A stretch of DNA of 64,000 nucleotides from Paraphoma chrysanthemicola (GCA_020744225.1 JAGMWG010000003.1:1-64000); one strand, 5' to 3'. Positions 11,421 to 24,900 are shown, counted from the stretch's first letter. Made by a program: numbers and translations. The notes: a model not told the origin generated them from the letters alone.

Positions 11421-13531
11421 ATGCTCCGGCCGCTGCTCGCTCGATTTCGAGCATCACGTTCCCTCTGCCATAATGCGCGACGTGGCCTCTTAACAAAAGC
11501 ACACGCAATTGGACCAAGTGAGGTGCGGACAAAAGCCGCACAACTGGGCTGGTTCATTGACTTGTATGACAGCCACCATTGCTCGAGCAAACGGTACCGG
11601 AGCACTTTTCGGGTGTTGCGAGACAGTACGGGGACCGTAACGCGTACGAATCTAATCACGACTGTCCTCATAGATTGAGCTAATAGACATGCAGAGTGAT
11701 ATCGCATCATCAAAGAATCACCCTGACGTACGATGCGCTCGACCGGGATTCGAATAGGTTGGCCCGTGGGCTTCAAAACATTGGCGTGGCAAAGGGCGAT
11801 AGAGTGGCGGTGTCGCTAGGGAATAATGTCGAATTTGCGACGGTATGGTTGCAAATGACCTGCTGCCGTGGAGATTGTGCTGATTCGCAGTCAAGACTAC
11901 ATACGCCTTATTCAAGCTGGGGGCGATACTGGTATAATCATCGCTCATTCAACTGCGAGAAAAGGCTGATTCTTGTCACAGGTGCCATTGAATCCAGCCT
12001 TCAATGCGCCCCAGGTCCTGTCTGCTCTGAACCACCTCGAAGCCTCGCATCTCATCATCGGCGCCGAGACGAACCTCCCTCGCAAGGACCCGCGCTCCAA
12101 CATTGCCCTGCTTACACACCTTGTGCCGAACCTCACCGGTCGTCATGTGGAATCTGAAGTCGCGCCGTCATTGAGAAATATCGTCTTGGTGGAGAATTCA
12201 CAGGGCCGAATCGATGCATCGGAATACAGGAGCATGCGGAGGTACGAAGATGTGGTGGAGGATGGTGGGAAAGGAAACGCATTAGGTGACCAGGGCTTGC
12301 ACGCGAACGAGATCGCGAACATCCAATTTACGTCTGGCACGACCAGCATGCCAAAGGCAGCGTGTCTCACCCACAGAAACATCTTGAACAATGGCAACAG
12401 TATTGGCGACCGCATGTTGCTAACACCAGATGACGTGGTCGTGTGCCCGCCTCCACTATTCCAGTATGTTTTTGCGGACGCCGTGATGATGAGGCGCTAA
12501 CAGTGCCAGTTGCTTTGGTTGCATCTTAGGCTACATGGCGACCGCGACCCACGGATCCGCCATCGTCTTTCCCAAGGAAGCTTTCGATCCCCTCGCTACC
12601 CTCGAATCGGTCCGCGAGTATAAAGCCACCGCTCTTTATGGAGTTCCGACAATGTTCGTAGCGGAGCTGGACTTGCTCGCCCATGGTGCCGTACCTCGTG
12701 ATGGCTTTCAACACTTGCGCACTGGTATCGCAGCTGGGTCATCAATTCCTTCTGAGCTCATGCGCAAACTACACAAGCAGCTCAATCTAACCGAGTTGAC
12801 CATCTGCTACGGCATGACTGAAACCAGCCCCGTGTCTGCCATGACCACGACGGATGATCCAATAGAAAAGCGCATCGATAGTGTTGGCCGCTTGCTACCA
12901 CACGTCCAAGCCAAGGTCGTGAACCCAAATGATTGGAGCCAGACCCTGGACATCAACCAGCGAGGCGAACTTGCCGTCTCCGGGTATCTCGTCATGAAAG
13001 GATACTGGGGTGATGAGAAGCGGACACGCGAAAATCTTGTACCTGATGACGACGGTGTCCTTTGGATGCACACTGGCGACGAAGCGAGTATGGATGAAGA
13101 AGGCTACGTCAAAATTACCGGCCGGATCAAAGATCTCATCATTAAGGGTGGTGAGAATATTCACCCCCTCGAGGTTGAGAATTGCCTATTCGCGCATGAT
13201 GAAATCAAGGAAGTCAGTGTTGTCGGCTTGCCCGACGAGCGTTATGGGGAGGTCGTTGCTGCTTTCATTGTTAGGCAGGATAGAAATGGGCGGAGCGTCA
13301 GCGCCGACGAAGTGAGAACCTGGGTTCGGGAGAAGCTAAGTCATCATCTTGGTACGTCAATTCACGTGCAGATATTGCAGCTCAATCTCATCGATGCTTA
13401 CCGTTCGCACAGTACCGAAGTACGTCTTCTGGATCGAAACGTATCCGAAGACAGCGAGTGGTAAGATACAGAAGTTCAAGCTGAAAGAGAGGGGCCTCGC
13501 GATGCTACAGGAGGGTAAAGGGCTAGAGTAG
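11421..13531 (+). CDS. AMP-binding acyl-CoA synthetase, ACSF2-like
   Basis: Seven exons: 11421-11522, 11573-11643, 11695-11842, 11896-11931 (36 nt), 11982-12463, 12510-13351, 13413-13531; introns 46-61 bp, all GT-AG. The product is 599 residues. The N-terminus is Arg/Leu-rich without acids, as in mitochondrial presequences. ANL-superfamily motifs are complete: P-loop TSGTTSMPK (~236-244), YGMTETSP (~380-387), the HTGDEA hinge region, GRIKDLIIKGGENIHP, and the C-terminal lysine in TASGKIQKFK. The family activates a carboxylic acid to acyl-AMP then acyl-CoA; closeness to ACSF2 suggests a medium-chain fatty acid, but substrate is inference. Unlike its 5' neighbours this gene is intact. Confidence 0.88.
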
Positions 13532-15156
13532 CATTAGATCGTACGAGGCTGCTGCTATCGATGTATGATTGGGTCGGATCGGAAGAAGGTTTGATGCTGT
13601 GTGCCTAGCGCACCAGTGTCTGTAGTTGTATCTAGCGCGCCACACAATATAAGCTCGCGAAACCGATATTCACAAAGTCATGGCATTACTCAAGGCACTC
13701 GCTCTGCTTTCCATTCTCCAAAAACCGAATTGTTACTCTCGTCGCTCCCGCTGCATCCCTGCACAGGCTCAGCTTCAATGCCCCCAAAGTGTGCAGCTTC
13801 TTATTGGCTCGGGTCAGGTATCTGTGTCCTCTCTAGGAGCGGCGTTTGTGGCAACAACATGGCAGAAGTCGTTAACCGAGCGTTTGAGCTCGATGGTGGT
13901 ACCGATTGTGAGGATTACATTTGCGTCATAAGATCATCTCCGGATTCTGGGTGTCCCGAAGGACAAGGTTAAGCTTGGACTGATGTGCGAGTACCTGGTA
14001 TCCTGGCACGACCATGGTTGTCGAAACCGCGATTTCGGTATTCATATACTCGAGAAAGACAAGCCTACATCCATTACAGCTGCTTTTGGACGTCCAGAAA
14101 GCTCGAGGTACTGTGTCTAATCCCATCAAGGATACGCTGAGACGTGATCTATTGACAAGCTAGCCGATCATTCCATATGCATGAGTAGTTGATGCGCTTG
14201 CAGAAGCTGGCATCAAGTCTTGCAAGGCTGCTGATATGGCGACGGCGACGGAGTTGGCGGATGTGTTGCAAGAGTTTGTACTGTATGAAGTGGGAGAACG
14301 GAAGTGTCGTCCCGTGAGCAGGGGATGTGATGGATTTGCTGAACCTTATTGTTTCTGGCCACTCGCGCTAGGGACTAGTTCCCGCTGCTAGAGTCTCAAC
14401 CCACCACGTTCCGCGGCATGATAACGCTCGGAATTATCTCGCAGTATAAAACTACTTTGATATGAAGGAAAAGAGAGGCACATTCCTATGATGCCTTGGT
14501 GAGTTCGACAGGATAGTGTCGGTCCCCCTGTGCGATATCAGCGGCAGGCTCATTTTCGTACGTCTGCGAAGTGTATCAACTACCAATTGCCGAAAACCTT
14601 AACTTGCCGAGGTTTCGCCTGAACTTCGAAGCCGCCACGCAGCTCCAGTTTGCTAGCCGACGACTACCAGCTTTGAAACGAAAACACGAGGGCCTAAGAC
14701 GTGACGGAAATTCTCATTGGGTTCCTCGACCAGCCGCCAAAACATAGCTTCAACCTTCTTGCAACCCATCGGCACAGTTTCTGAGTCGGATAGTAGATAG
14801 TGGACCCTTGGCACCAACGTACCAATCCCACTCGCCGGGCAAGATCCGACTGTGCCTGAATCGGCCAACACCTGATCTTCGAAGTCGGCATCTTAAGGTT
14901 TGCGATCGCTTGCCCCATGCAAGTATTGTGGTAACTGCCATGTTGAAGATCAACGAGCTGTGTCCGAAGTGTCTGATGACCCATGCATAACTTGGCTATA
15001 GATCTTCAGCGATGGACGCCCGTTGCCGATCATGTTCGCAACGATATATTTACGTACTCCATGGAATGAAACTCCGGCAAGTTGTCATACTTCCACTTGC
15101 AGAACTCCCCACTCGTTCTTCATTCCTTCCGACATTTCTTGGGTCCAGCTGGCATC
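13532..15156. other. Intergenic with unassigned fragments
   Basis: Plus-strand pieces at about 13930-14120 (VPKDKVKLGLMCEYLVSWHD) and 14190-14330 (ALAEAGIKSCKAADMATATE) and minus-strand pieces at 14650-14990 look coding-like but are split over frames. I recognise no family and support no gene; they may be relics. The last ~200 bases should hold the promoter of the receptor gene. Confidence 0.35.
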
Positions 15157-16621
15157 ATGAAGGTTGCCCTTCTTCTTTATGTTCTACATAGCCTTACGTC
15201 TAGCGCCCGCGCCCAACACACAACGCCATCGCCCGGCGGTTTAGACGCCCTTCCGACCTGTGCGGTATGTTCATTAGGTTCGACGCCAGGCCTCTAAGTG
15301 CCTAGAAGACCTCCAGACTGACATTCCATCCCAGTTGACCTGCTTGTTTACAGCTGTCTCCCGTTCTCCGTGTCAGTTGACCGACTTCAACTGTCAATGT
15401 ACCAATGCGCCAATCCAAACCGCCGTCGAAGAATGCGTGCTGCAATCGTGCACCGTCAAGGAGGGTCTCACAACGAAGAATATCACTTCAACGATATGCG
15501 GCCTACCTACACGCGATCGAGGTGGGCAATTGAAGGCCATCAACATCGGACTGGCTGTTGTATCCAATCTGGCTGTCATCGTGCGCATGGTGGGCAAGTT
15601 CACCGGCGCAAAAGCCCATCACGGTTTTGGCGCAGACGATGCGTGTCTTCTGGTCACTGTTTACACGGGCATGAGCAACGCCATCCTGATTGATCGCGGC
15701 ACCATACCTTCGGGTCTTGGCCGCGACATCTGGACTCTGAGCTTTCAGGAAGTCACGAATTTTGTGCGCTTCTTTTATGTCATGGAGGTGCTATACTTTG
15801 TTGAGCTCACCTTTCTCAAGCTCTCACTTCTGTTCTTCTACATACGCATATTCCCTGGAGCACACGTCAAGAAGCTCCTGTGGGGCACGGTCGCATTCAA
15901 CATCGCATTTGGCATTGCTTTCATACTTGCAGGCATCTTCCAGTGCCAGCCTATATCGCACTACTGGAATGGTTGGGATGGTGAGCATCGAGATGGCAAG
16001 TGCTTCAACATCAATGCGCTAGCCTGGGCCAACGCAGCGATCAGCATCGCGGTTGACTTGTGGATGCTGGGCATCCCGCTATTCCAAGTTGCGAGGCTGA
16101 ACATGGCACTTAAAAAGAAAATCGCGGTATCCTTGATGTTCATGGTTGGCACGTTGTGAGTATCTCCAGTTAGGTGTCCGACAGTTTACGTGCTAACAAC
16201 GATAAATAGTGTCACGGTAGTATCGATCCTGCGACTTCGCTCCTTGGTGACATTCGCCAACTCGATAAATCCGACTTGGGATCAGTGGGATGTATCGCAC
16301 TGGTCCATTGTCGAGATCAACGTTGGTCTCATCTGCGCATGCATGCCTGCCTTCCGCACCCTGCTCGCAGGTGCGCTTCCAAAGATATTCGGCTCGACAG
16401 TCGGCTCCTCGCACCAACACCAGACAAACACCAGACTGAAAAGTCCCGGCCCGTTCAGAGATGCGAAGAACAGTTTCGCGATCCGCGTCCGCGAAAGCAT
16501 CAGTATACGAAGCAATTCCATTAGCCACACAGACTCGAATAGTTCGCGAAAGAAGACTCAGGATGACGAAGTAGAACTGGTACGATTGGGAGATTTGGAG
16601 CGTGAGCGCCAATACCCATGA
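15157..16621 (+). CDS. CFEM-domain PTH11-like seven-helix receptor
   Basis: Exons 15157-15264, 15335-16155, 16210-16621, with introns of 70 and 54 bp; 446 residues. A signal peptide (MKVALLLYVLHSL) precedes a CFEM domain with all eight cysteines, spaced C-x3-C then C-x6-C-x-C and ending in STICG. A rhodopsin-type fungal seven-helix region follows, with the family signatures GFGADDACLL, GLGRDIWTLSFQEV, YFVELTFLKLSLLFFYIRIF and CQPISHYWNGWDGEH. A Ser-rich cytoplasmic tail of about 120 residues ends in EVELVRLGDLE. PTH11-type receptors sense surface or host cues and signal through G proteins; the ligand here is unknown. A second gene of the same class lies at 35988-37499 on the other strand. Confidence 0.88.
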
Positions 16622-16876
16622 AAGGATGAATAACTTGACGTTAAGCATATGATTCAATCCCATAGAATGAATGCTATCTCTTTTTCCAGCCACCTTGACG
16701 TACCCATCGACTAGGTCGCATCAAGACAGTCTGCCGTGGTCCCATCATGACATTTCGAACAGCGACGTAGGTCTCGTGGAAGCAATTGCCCGTGAAAGCA
16801 ACAGGACTACTTATCTGGCATGATAACGAGAACAAAGAACACGTGCATTGGAGCCACGATCCTTCTCATCGCTGTC

Positions 16877-18133
16877 TCATAAGTCTGGCGTTTCCGACAT
16901 TCGCCAGACAACCTTCTCAGCGGAGATTTTGTTCTCGCGCATCAGCGCAAAACATTCGAAGGCATCATACATGCCCTTACCACTCAATTGTCTGACTCTG
17001 GGGGGTCGATAAGCCTTGCCGACCTGCTCGAATGTCCAAGTCATTAGCTTCCGAAGGATTATGGCACCATCACTATCCTCTGGCTCAACATCTCCGTGGA
17101 ATTTGAATTCCGGTGCTTTGAATGATTCCAGGTCATGTATCGTTCCAGCCACAGCCATCTCGGCGTGATGGTTGGGGCTCGGCCGCTCCGGCGGCAGCGC
17201 CAGGACCAATGAGCCCCCATTTTCCACAATGCTTTCCAGAAGCGCAATATCAGTGCCTACACAATCAAAAGCGTGCTTCAAGTGCTTCTCCGCAGGTATC
17301 ACAGCTTCGATCATTTCGGCAACGTCTTTATCGCGGTAGTCGAAGGCGTGATCTGCGCCTAATGACTTCAGGTACTCATGTTGCTACGACAAGGTGTCAG
17401 CATTGGGAAAGTCCTTAGATAGTCTGATGCTTAACGTGCCTTTGGGGAAGCAGTTACAATAATAGGGCTGCAGCCGCTAGCTTTGGCAAATTGGATTGCT
17501 TGTATTCCAACCTGGGCAGATGCCCCCCATAAAAGAAGTGGCCATCCGCAGCCTGGGCCAGACGACCAAGGCACAGGTAATGGTGGTTTTAGCCTATTAT
17601 AGAGTCCGTCTCCAGCAGTGCATGCCGTGAGCGGGATAGTTGCCGCTTGTTCTTCACTCAGTTTGGTTTCGTCAAGTTTCCAGCAAGTTTCCGCGAGCGC
17701 AAGAAAATACTCTTGACTGCCACCCCACTCAGCTGATTCTCATCAGCAGCATATTGTACAGCTTTGGTTGAGACTTACGCGGGCCGATGCCTCGTGTGAA
17801 AGTCACGACTTTATCTCCTAAAGAAAAGCCGGACGTCTCAGGACCAACTTGCTCAACCACACCCACAACATCAAAGCCTTCAATTGTTTTGACGGCTCCA
17901 AATACCTCTGGATGTCTGTGGAGGTAAAGATTATCAGTCTTCGAAACTCGGGAGGGACGTCGCCAGGATGGGTAACGCCACTCAAGAAAGGCTACCTACT
18001 TATAGTCACCTGGATTCACACCGACACAGATTGTTTTGAGTAGAAGATCTCCTTTTGGTGGACTGTAACTGCCTTCGACCGTCTTAATCTCCTGACTAGT
18101 GTCTGCATTGACCCAGATCGCTTTGTGCGGCAT
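16877..18133 (-). CDS. Medium-chain (zinc-type) dehydrogenase / enoyl reductase-like
   Basis: Exons 18000-18133, 17779-17915, 17440-17732, 16877-17383 give 356 residues. Introns are 84, 46 and 56 bp; the third begins GCACGT, a GC-AG intron, and only that choice keeps frame (TASPK to QHEYLKSLGAD). The protein has the MDR fold: N-terminal GroES-like part (ICVGVNPGDYK, GFDVVGVVEQVG), the nucleotide-binding WGASAQVGIQAIQFAK, and the DHAFDYRD segment. It resembles LovC/ToxD-type trans-acting enoyl reductases and related fungal zinc-binding oxidoreductases that lack obvious zinc ligands. No polyketide synthase lies nearby, so a role in secondary metabolism is not supported by context. Confidence 0.83.
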
Positions 18134-19983
18134 GATGGGTGACTAGGTTATGTAAGTAATGGACAGTACTTCACACGGACGTATAAGTCGTGGATGGAGG
18201 TCACGTAGCGGTTGCAAGTAGCCCAAAATCGCCAAGGAGAAGTAAATTATGTGGGGTAGAAATAGGGTAAAGAGTTGTGAGGGGTAGGAAACGATAGCGT
18301 TGGTACCTAGGTACTAAATCATAAATTCAACTGACACACGCCACTCGTGCTGAACGAACTTGAATAGGCGGTACCAGTCATCAATTCCATATATTGCAGC
18401 TCAACAACGTATTCTTACATGATCCGCTGTTCCACAGATAGTTTTAGTGGACAAGATCCTGCTTCTCGTTTGCTTTTTTGCTTTTCCCCACTTCCCCACC
18501 CTTGTCCCCACATTCCACACATAGCTCGTCCGCCACAAGCAATGCCTTTAATTTATTCCTCGTTAAACGTTTAAGGTCTAGCACTTGAAATTGAAATACC
18601 AAATAGAGATGGCACGATTGCAGCACACACTTTTGGGCACCATACTGCAGGGTGTCGTGGTGGCTGATGGGGAAGTGTCGCAGTTCAGAGGCTTACAGTA
18701 TGTGAGCATACCAACTTGGTTCGCGAAAGCAATACCAATTGTCCTCTTTCCTCCCTCTGTGCAGTTCACGTCGTATGGACAAGCGTCACCGAGTTCCACA
18801 AACATTGTGGAAGGTATTTGATATGCAACACACGGTGCCCGGAAAACGGTGTAGACTTTCGCCATCTGCTACGTAGTGTGGCCAATGGATAGAACGGATC
18901 GCCGAATTGATCCAACACCACAAATTTCAGGGGTACTCACTCCAAGGGCCAGAGGTATGTCGAGTAATTGTTGATGACGTTGCCCATACATTCGATTAGC
19001 TCACGATGGCTGTCGTGTGCTTCCCTGCGGCAGACGGGACGAGGTCGGGAACCCAGATTTTGATTTGATTAATGGCGAAAAGCCGTAGTTTGCACCGAAT
19101 GTAATGCGTGAATCATGAGACTGTGTCGAAGCGTATCTTTAGAGTCGGCGGTCATAGCAACGGAAAAAAAAGCCGCTGTTGAAGCATGCACCGCGAATGA
19201 GTCGCCACTTAGTCTCGTACTTGTTGGCAAGTCCAAAACTATGGCATGGGGCTGCGGTGCATGCAAGTATCGCTTCGCAAATTGTAGAGCATAATGATGT
19301 GGTTATCCCAGAGCTAATCAACAACAATAGCTTGCAAGTTCGTAAGCGGATTCTATCTATTTCTCACCAAAACCATTACTAAATCTGTTGCCGACCTATA
19401 ATGCAGTATTTCTTTCAATATCAGACGCCCTAGAAGCTTCAGTAATAGTCTTCGACGTGCGTAGTGGTTTGTTAACAGGAGCTGCCCATGGTCCAGGTAC
19501 CATTCATCTTACGGCCACTGGGGATTTTGTAGAATGAATGGCAAGGGCTGATCGTGTCCTAGGCTGACGACCTCACGGGCTTCATGCGGCAGCCTTGCAT
19601 AAACATGTTTAGTGAGATTGAACAGGATGTGCAATGTCAATTTTGTGGCTACTGGTGGCGTGGACTGGCATGAAGACGTACAGTAAATGCCGGCGATGAA
19701 TACAGGCATGCCGAACTTTGATTGCTAGGGGATAATATATTTCGTGATACAATTATCAGAAGCGGGTTGAATGCACGATGAGAGAAATTCATAGAGGACT
19801 AAGGGTAATACATCGCCACTCGCGTGGCCCACCGTGTTATCATGGGTTGTGTCGCACCTGTCAGATAGTAATGACTCCTCCAAGTGTCCAATAAGTGCAC
19901 TGGGCCCTCGTCTTGTCGAGCGAATTGCTTTGCCGATGAAAGAATCGGCATCGTTCAATTTCAGCTACCAGCGTACAATGCCA
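18134..19983. other. Intergenic, no gene recognised
   Basis: About 1.85 kb. A minus-strand frame at 18578-18865 (95 residues, nine cysteines) lacks a signal peptide and family signature and may be chance. No introns, RNA genes or mobile elements are evident. The 5' part should contain the dehydrogenase promoter. Confidence 0.5.
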
Positions 19984-21649
19984 TCATCCAAACGGATCAA
20001 ATGGCGCAGATCTCCCCTGTCGATCCAATGTCTCTCCTTCCACACTTCTATCAACCACGACTTCATACTGCTGCTTTTGAATATCCCATTTGCTCTGCGC
20101 GGTATAGATCCATAGGACCTGTCCAGGACTCATTGCCCAGAAAAGTACCCTCACGGTTTCAATCACACCCGCCGCAAAGTCGCTGAACAAAGACACAACA
20201 GTGCGACGCGCGAAACTGTCGTTTATTATGCATCGCCCTGGCAAATTAGGCGTGAAATCCTGGCTGTCATATTGGAGGTGTATTCGCAGCGTGAGGCGAC
20301 GCAATGAAGAGATGGAACTGACGACCCGTTGTACCCTCGCAGGCCAACGTGAGATTGGATTCGGCTCCTCGCTGACTCGCTCCATCGCAATTGTTACCTC
20401 GAGTTCTTCCAATACACGCGCTTTGTCACACAACTCCTCAAAATGCTCGAGCTTCCATGCGTCGCGGAAGTCCAGCTCGTGCTTCAGCACTTTCAGGCTC
20501 TGCCCATGTTTAGCAAGTAGCTGAGGACGTATATGAGCACATTCAGCATCCTTCCAGCTGAAGAATATGACAGATTGCAGCGCATTGATTGAGTCGACAA
20601 AGGTCTTGACCACTTCCAGGTCAGGCGGGCTGTTCCAGGTAGCTTTTGGCCCGTATGGGTTAGGCCAGAATCCAAAGCGCAATGCTTCAAGCTGTGGTAC
20701 GTGGCCTGTAATCGCGCGTATGAAATACTGCGGCGTCGCATGCCCGACATCCAAGGCCCTCAGGCAGCCCCAGTCCATGCACTTCGTCCACATGTCGCAA
20801 TGCGCGGCACTCAAGTAATATCGGTTATAGCACTCTAGCACAAGTTTCTCGAGAGCTGGGAACTTGTCGCCTGCCTCAAATTGTAGATTCAGCTCGCCAG
20901 CTTTGGCATCCGGAGGCGGCAGAAGCTTTTCAGTTGCATAACTGGATATGTGCAGCGTTAGACTTTTGAGGCTCTGCTTTCTCATCAGAAGCTGTTTGAA
21001 TACGTAGAATTCGGACGGTTGCGCTTCAAGAAAGAGGTCTCCGTAGATTGTGAAGTCTAGTCCGCGAAGAGAAGGCGACGATAGGAGGGCGTGCTGCAGG
21101 GGACGATCTTGACGAGCTGTGTTGATGACGTAGAGTTGTACTTCAGGTCGGGCATGTAGAGCCGATAGTAGCGATGCCGGCATGTCGAGGTGTGTGTTCC
21201 ATCTAATTGTATTGTCCTCAGCATGAAGCACATTCCTCTCGACAAAGTCATTGCAACAAAACTTACATTACCTCAAGTGGAGTCTCCAATTGCTCTAGGA
21301 TGTTACTAAATCGCTCCAAATCAGCATCGAAGGTGGGCAGAATTTCAAGGATCCGGATGTATGCTGCCAATTGGTCATTCGTGTCGAGCAAACGGTCCAC
21401 AAGCCTGCGCTCCGTCTCATTGGCTGTATAACCTTGCAGCTTGAGGTGGCGGAAGACGATGGCTTCTGACCGCGTCCGACATGTCTGGCAAGTCGCTCGA
21501 AGTGCCAGAAAGGACGCATGGTCTTCGTTGTGGAGCTGTCGGTCAAGGGTCAGCGCTTCTGTTAGACTTAGTCGCAGTGGTGCTATTACTAGTTTCTGAA
21601 TGCGCTGAAAAAGTACTAGCGGCAATTTAAGGAGCGAATTCCCAGACAT
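19984..21649 (-). CDS. F-box-like / leucine-rich-type fungal protein
   Basis: Exons 21272-21649 and 19984-21216, joined by a 55-bp intron (GTAATG to GCTGAG), give 536 residues. The N-terminus (SLLKLPLVLFQRIQKLV) fits a degenerate F-box, the Skp1-binding helix of SCF ubiquitin ligases. The body has loosely repeated amphipathic blocks with leucines (PSLRGLDFTIYGDLF, QSLKSLTLHISSY, PQLEALRFGFW, RVLEELEVTIAM) typical of fungal F-box proteins with irregular leucine-rich repeats for substrate capture. Start is the first ATG in frame; a longer product would need a non-ATG start. Substrate unknown; the F-box call is moderate. Confidence 0.62.
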
Positions 21650-21974
21650 GACTAAATCCGAGACCTTTGAAGATGCGATGCTAATGGCTTGACTGGGGAA
21701 TGTCGCGGCATCGATACTTATGTAGATTTGTGCAGGCAAGTCTGGGCGCGGGGATGAATTAGGGTAATTTCGCGGGCCCGGTCGAGTTAATTTACATGCA
21801 AGCCCGCTGTCGCTTACTCATTTTGGGCCTACTTGCACTGCCAGAAAATCCTCCACCCATTTTCCGTTTCTACTCCGTGTCATTGACACTTTCCAACAAA
21901 TGGCCTTCACGAGTCGTTGCTACATTTCCTTGGTATTACCTCGTACTGCGAGAAATTTAGTGAAACCTTTTCAT
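21650..21974. other. Short intergenic between two minus-strand genes
   Basis: 325 bp that must hold the promoter of the F-box-like gene and the 3' end of the chitinase transcript. Nothing distinctive is seen. Confidence 0.5.
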
Positions 21975-24900
21975 TTACTCTCGAAACAAAGATCGACTCA
22001 CTGATCCTGTGGATGGCCATTGTTTCAACGTGTAGTACCGGCTGAGCGATTTACCAAACACTGTGGGGGCCTCAACGTTGCCGAACAGCTTGGTCCCGCC
22101 GTTTGCGCCGTAGCAAGCGACGAAATCCTGTGAAGAACCTGTCTTCGCATTGGCGTACAATTGTACGTGCGTATCGATACCAAGATCCAGCTGCTCGGAA
22201 GTAAGTCGAAGTGAGTCAGGAAATGAGATGCAGTAAACTTACAGCGCCATTTGCAACTGCTGAACTGTCGAATACGATTCCAAACGTGACTTTAGGGATG
22301 CTGGTTGACTCTATTAGGCATTGATTCACGACAGCAGGACGACCCGGAGCAACCTACATCCGCGCGGTAATTCGTCCTTGCACATTCATGTCCCAGGCAA
22401 ATGCAGTCTCTGGCGGAGGAATCTTCGGAGTGGTGGGATCTTCTTCCGCCTTGGGCTTATCCTCTTCTCCGTCAGGGACGGGATACCGCATTGAGTAATC
22501 GAAGTTGGGGTAGCCGACTTCGTACGTTGCGTTACTAGTTTACCCGTCAGCCTAGTCGCTCAGCTCAGATCGCAGGTCCTACAGCTTTAATGAAGCATCA
22601 CCAGATAGCGACCCGATGATGCGAAAATCAGGTCCTATAGTGACAATGCCAGGTACACGGAAAGATGCGCCAAAATTGTGGGCGCCGAAGAGCTCGATGT
22701 CTCCTGTGTGGAATGAGACCTTGCCGAAGGCCTCGAATTTTAGGGCCGCCTTGACACTGCCTTCGCTTCGGAACCATGCACTAGATTGATCAAAGCTTTG
22801 GAGGTTGCCCAACCTCCCAATGACAGTGACGCCGCCTGCAGCCTTGATGTCCACCTCCAGATCAACCCAGCTTCTAAAGTACAGGTCGTCGAGCCAGCCA
22901 TACTCGGGACAATTCAAGTTCTGTTCGATGAGCTTGACAGTCATAGTGTCCTGTGGATGTTGTCGGCGTAAGCTACTTAGATTTCTCCCGAGAGACGACG
23001 TACCTTTATGTTATGTCTGACGCCGTCGTACTTAACGTCAACATTGCGCTGCCGGTCCCACCACTCCTTCAAATCTCCCGAGAACCATCGCGCGTGTAGC
23101 TCATCACGATGCAGCGTACGCTTCTCCATATGCCAGTTGTGTTCGAGCCATGCCTTGTGATCGCCGCCAAAGTGCGTATCGACTTCAATTTGCCGCTTAC
23201 GCTTGCCGCTAGTCTTGCTGCCAGGCGCATCCGCCACAATAGTCTGCCAGTAGCCTGGATCGTCACTATAATCAATACGGAGAAGTACGTTGGAGTTGGC
23301 GCGCTTTTCAAAGTGGGTGAAGTCGTAGTCGAATGTAAAATCGAACACGGAAGAATCTGACAGCCCTCGCTTCTCGAGATGGTGACGGATATAGTCGTGA
23401 TTTGTAGACGGCTCCATACTCCACGCCACAGCATATCTGCCTGGTCCACAATTCTCTGGCATCTCAACAACAGTAGCCTCAACGCCGCCCTTAAAGATGT
23501 GGTCGCAATTACTAGCCTCTGACGAGTCTGTGCATATAGCTTTGATAGTCTGGCGTTTCTCGCCAGCAGTACTGTCACAGTCTAAGAGTTGCCAATGCGA
23601 GCCGTCGCGCTTATTTACGCTAGAGAACTCATTTTCTGGCCCTGACATGATATACCAGCCAAAAGCGTGGTCGTTTGCTGCATACTTGCTGTTACTCGAT
23701 CCGGAACCTATGCTCGTGTCCAGCTTGATGTCCAGTTTCTCGGTGTTGGAGTCGGGGCCGGGAGTGGGGAAGAGGTTCCTAGAAGGCGTCAATATACGAA
23801 CGGTAGATCTTGACACATGAACATTACTTCAAAGGGACCGGCAAGTTTAGTGTTTCCTGAAAATGTTAGCGAATGGTAACTCGTCAATCGTGGTACGTAC
23901 TGTCCCTGCCAGCTTCCTTGTGTCACAGCACAATGTGATTTCCGCCAACAATGTGGGACAAGTATTACACGGCTGAGGTAGTGCCTCGTTGACTTTACAT
24001 CTCTGTATCTTATCGCCTTTCCCATTTCCGTTCTGTCCGCCACGCTTGGAGACATCAATCTTGCTGGTACTGCTGCTGCAAGTGGAAGAGCCGGAGCAAT
24101 ACGCTCCTGATCCTGTGCTCCAGTAGCATGACGACGCATCGACATCTTTGTTACAACAGTAGGCATTCCCCTGGCCGGACTTGCACTTTCTCTCTCCAAT
24201 GGTCACCCATTTCCTGTCTGCGTCGTTATTTAGCTCGATGCGAGAGTTATAACGTCATGTCCGGCGTTACTCACCTCCACATGGGTTACCCTTAGGCTCC
24301 ACGCCGCCATTGAAGTCCATACATTTATCAGTCCACGCGCACACGTCGCTCACTTGCTTCTCGATAGTAGTCTCGCAGCAAACTTGTGCAGAGCCCCACC
24401 AGCACGAGAGGTGTTGATCATCGATGTAGGGCTCGGTGCTTGATGCGATTGGTATCTCTTTGTCGCTGCAAGTGCCTCGACACTCGAAACTTCCCAAAGT
24501 TTCTGTACCTTTAGACCAGCGACAATTCTTTGGCGTCTTAGCCAGTGGACAGCAGAGGTTCTGTCTTCGTGCCTTCCCTCCATTCGTATCACAGTACTGC
24601 TGGTAGCCCAAGTTGTTCATGCCTATGGGGCATTTGTCGCTACCACAATCCGTCCACACGCAATCAGTTCCGGTGACGGACTCGTAGTCGTCGTCGTCAT
24701 TTATGTTTGGATCGTATCCGTTCTGTTTAGCAAATAAGCCAAGGTTACCTCCGAGGAGGGCCTTCAGCGCGGTATGCTGCGTGTCGTCCAGGTCTGGATG
24801 TGGTCAGCTTGCAAGATCAGTGACTTCAGCCGAGGGAATGCCGAAAACAGGTCCTCACCGATAGACCAGATGAAGAGCCCACCAAGACTGCGAATCTGTC

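Noticed and set aside
11696..12500. Apparent frameshifts in the AMP-binding gene, first thought to be another pseudogene
   Set aside because: Six GT-AG introns of 46-61 bp explain every frame change and give an intact 599-residue enzyme.
16877..18133. Dehydrogenase as part of a secondary-metabolite cluster
   Set aside because: The enzyme resembles trans-acting enoyl reductases, but no polyketide or peptide synthase or tailoring genes lie nearby.
18578..18865. 95-residue Cys-rich minus-strand frame as a secreted effector
   Set aside because: No signal peptide, no intron or promoter support, and no recognisable spacing; likely chance.
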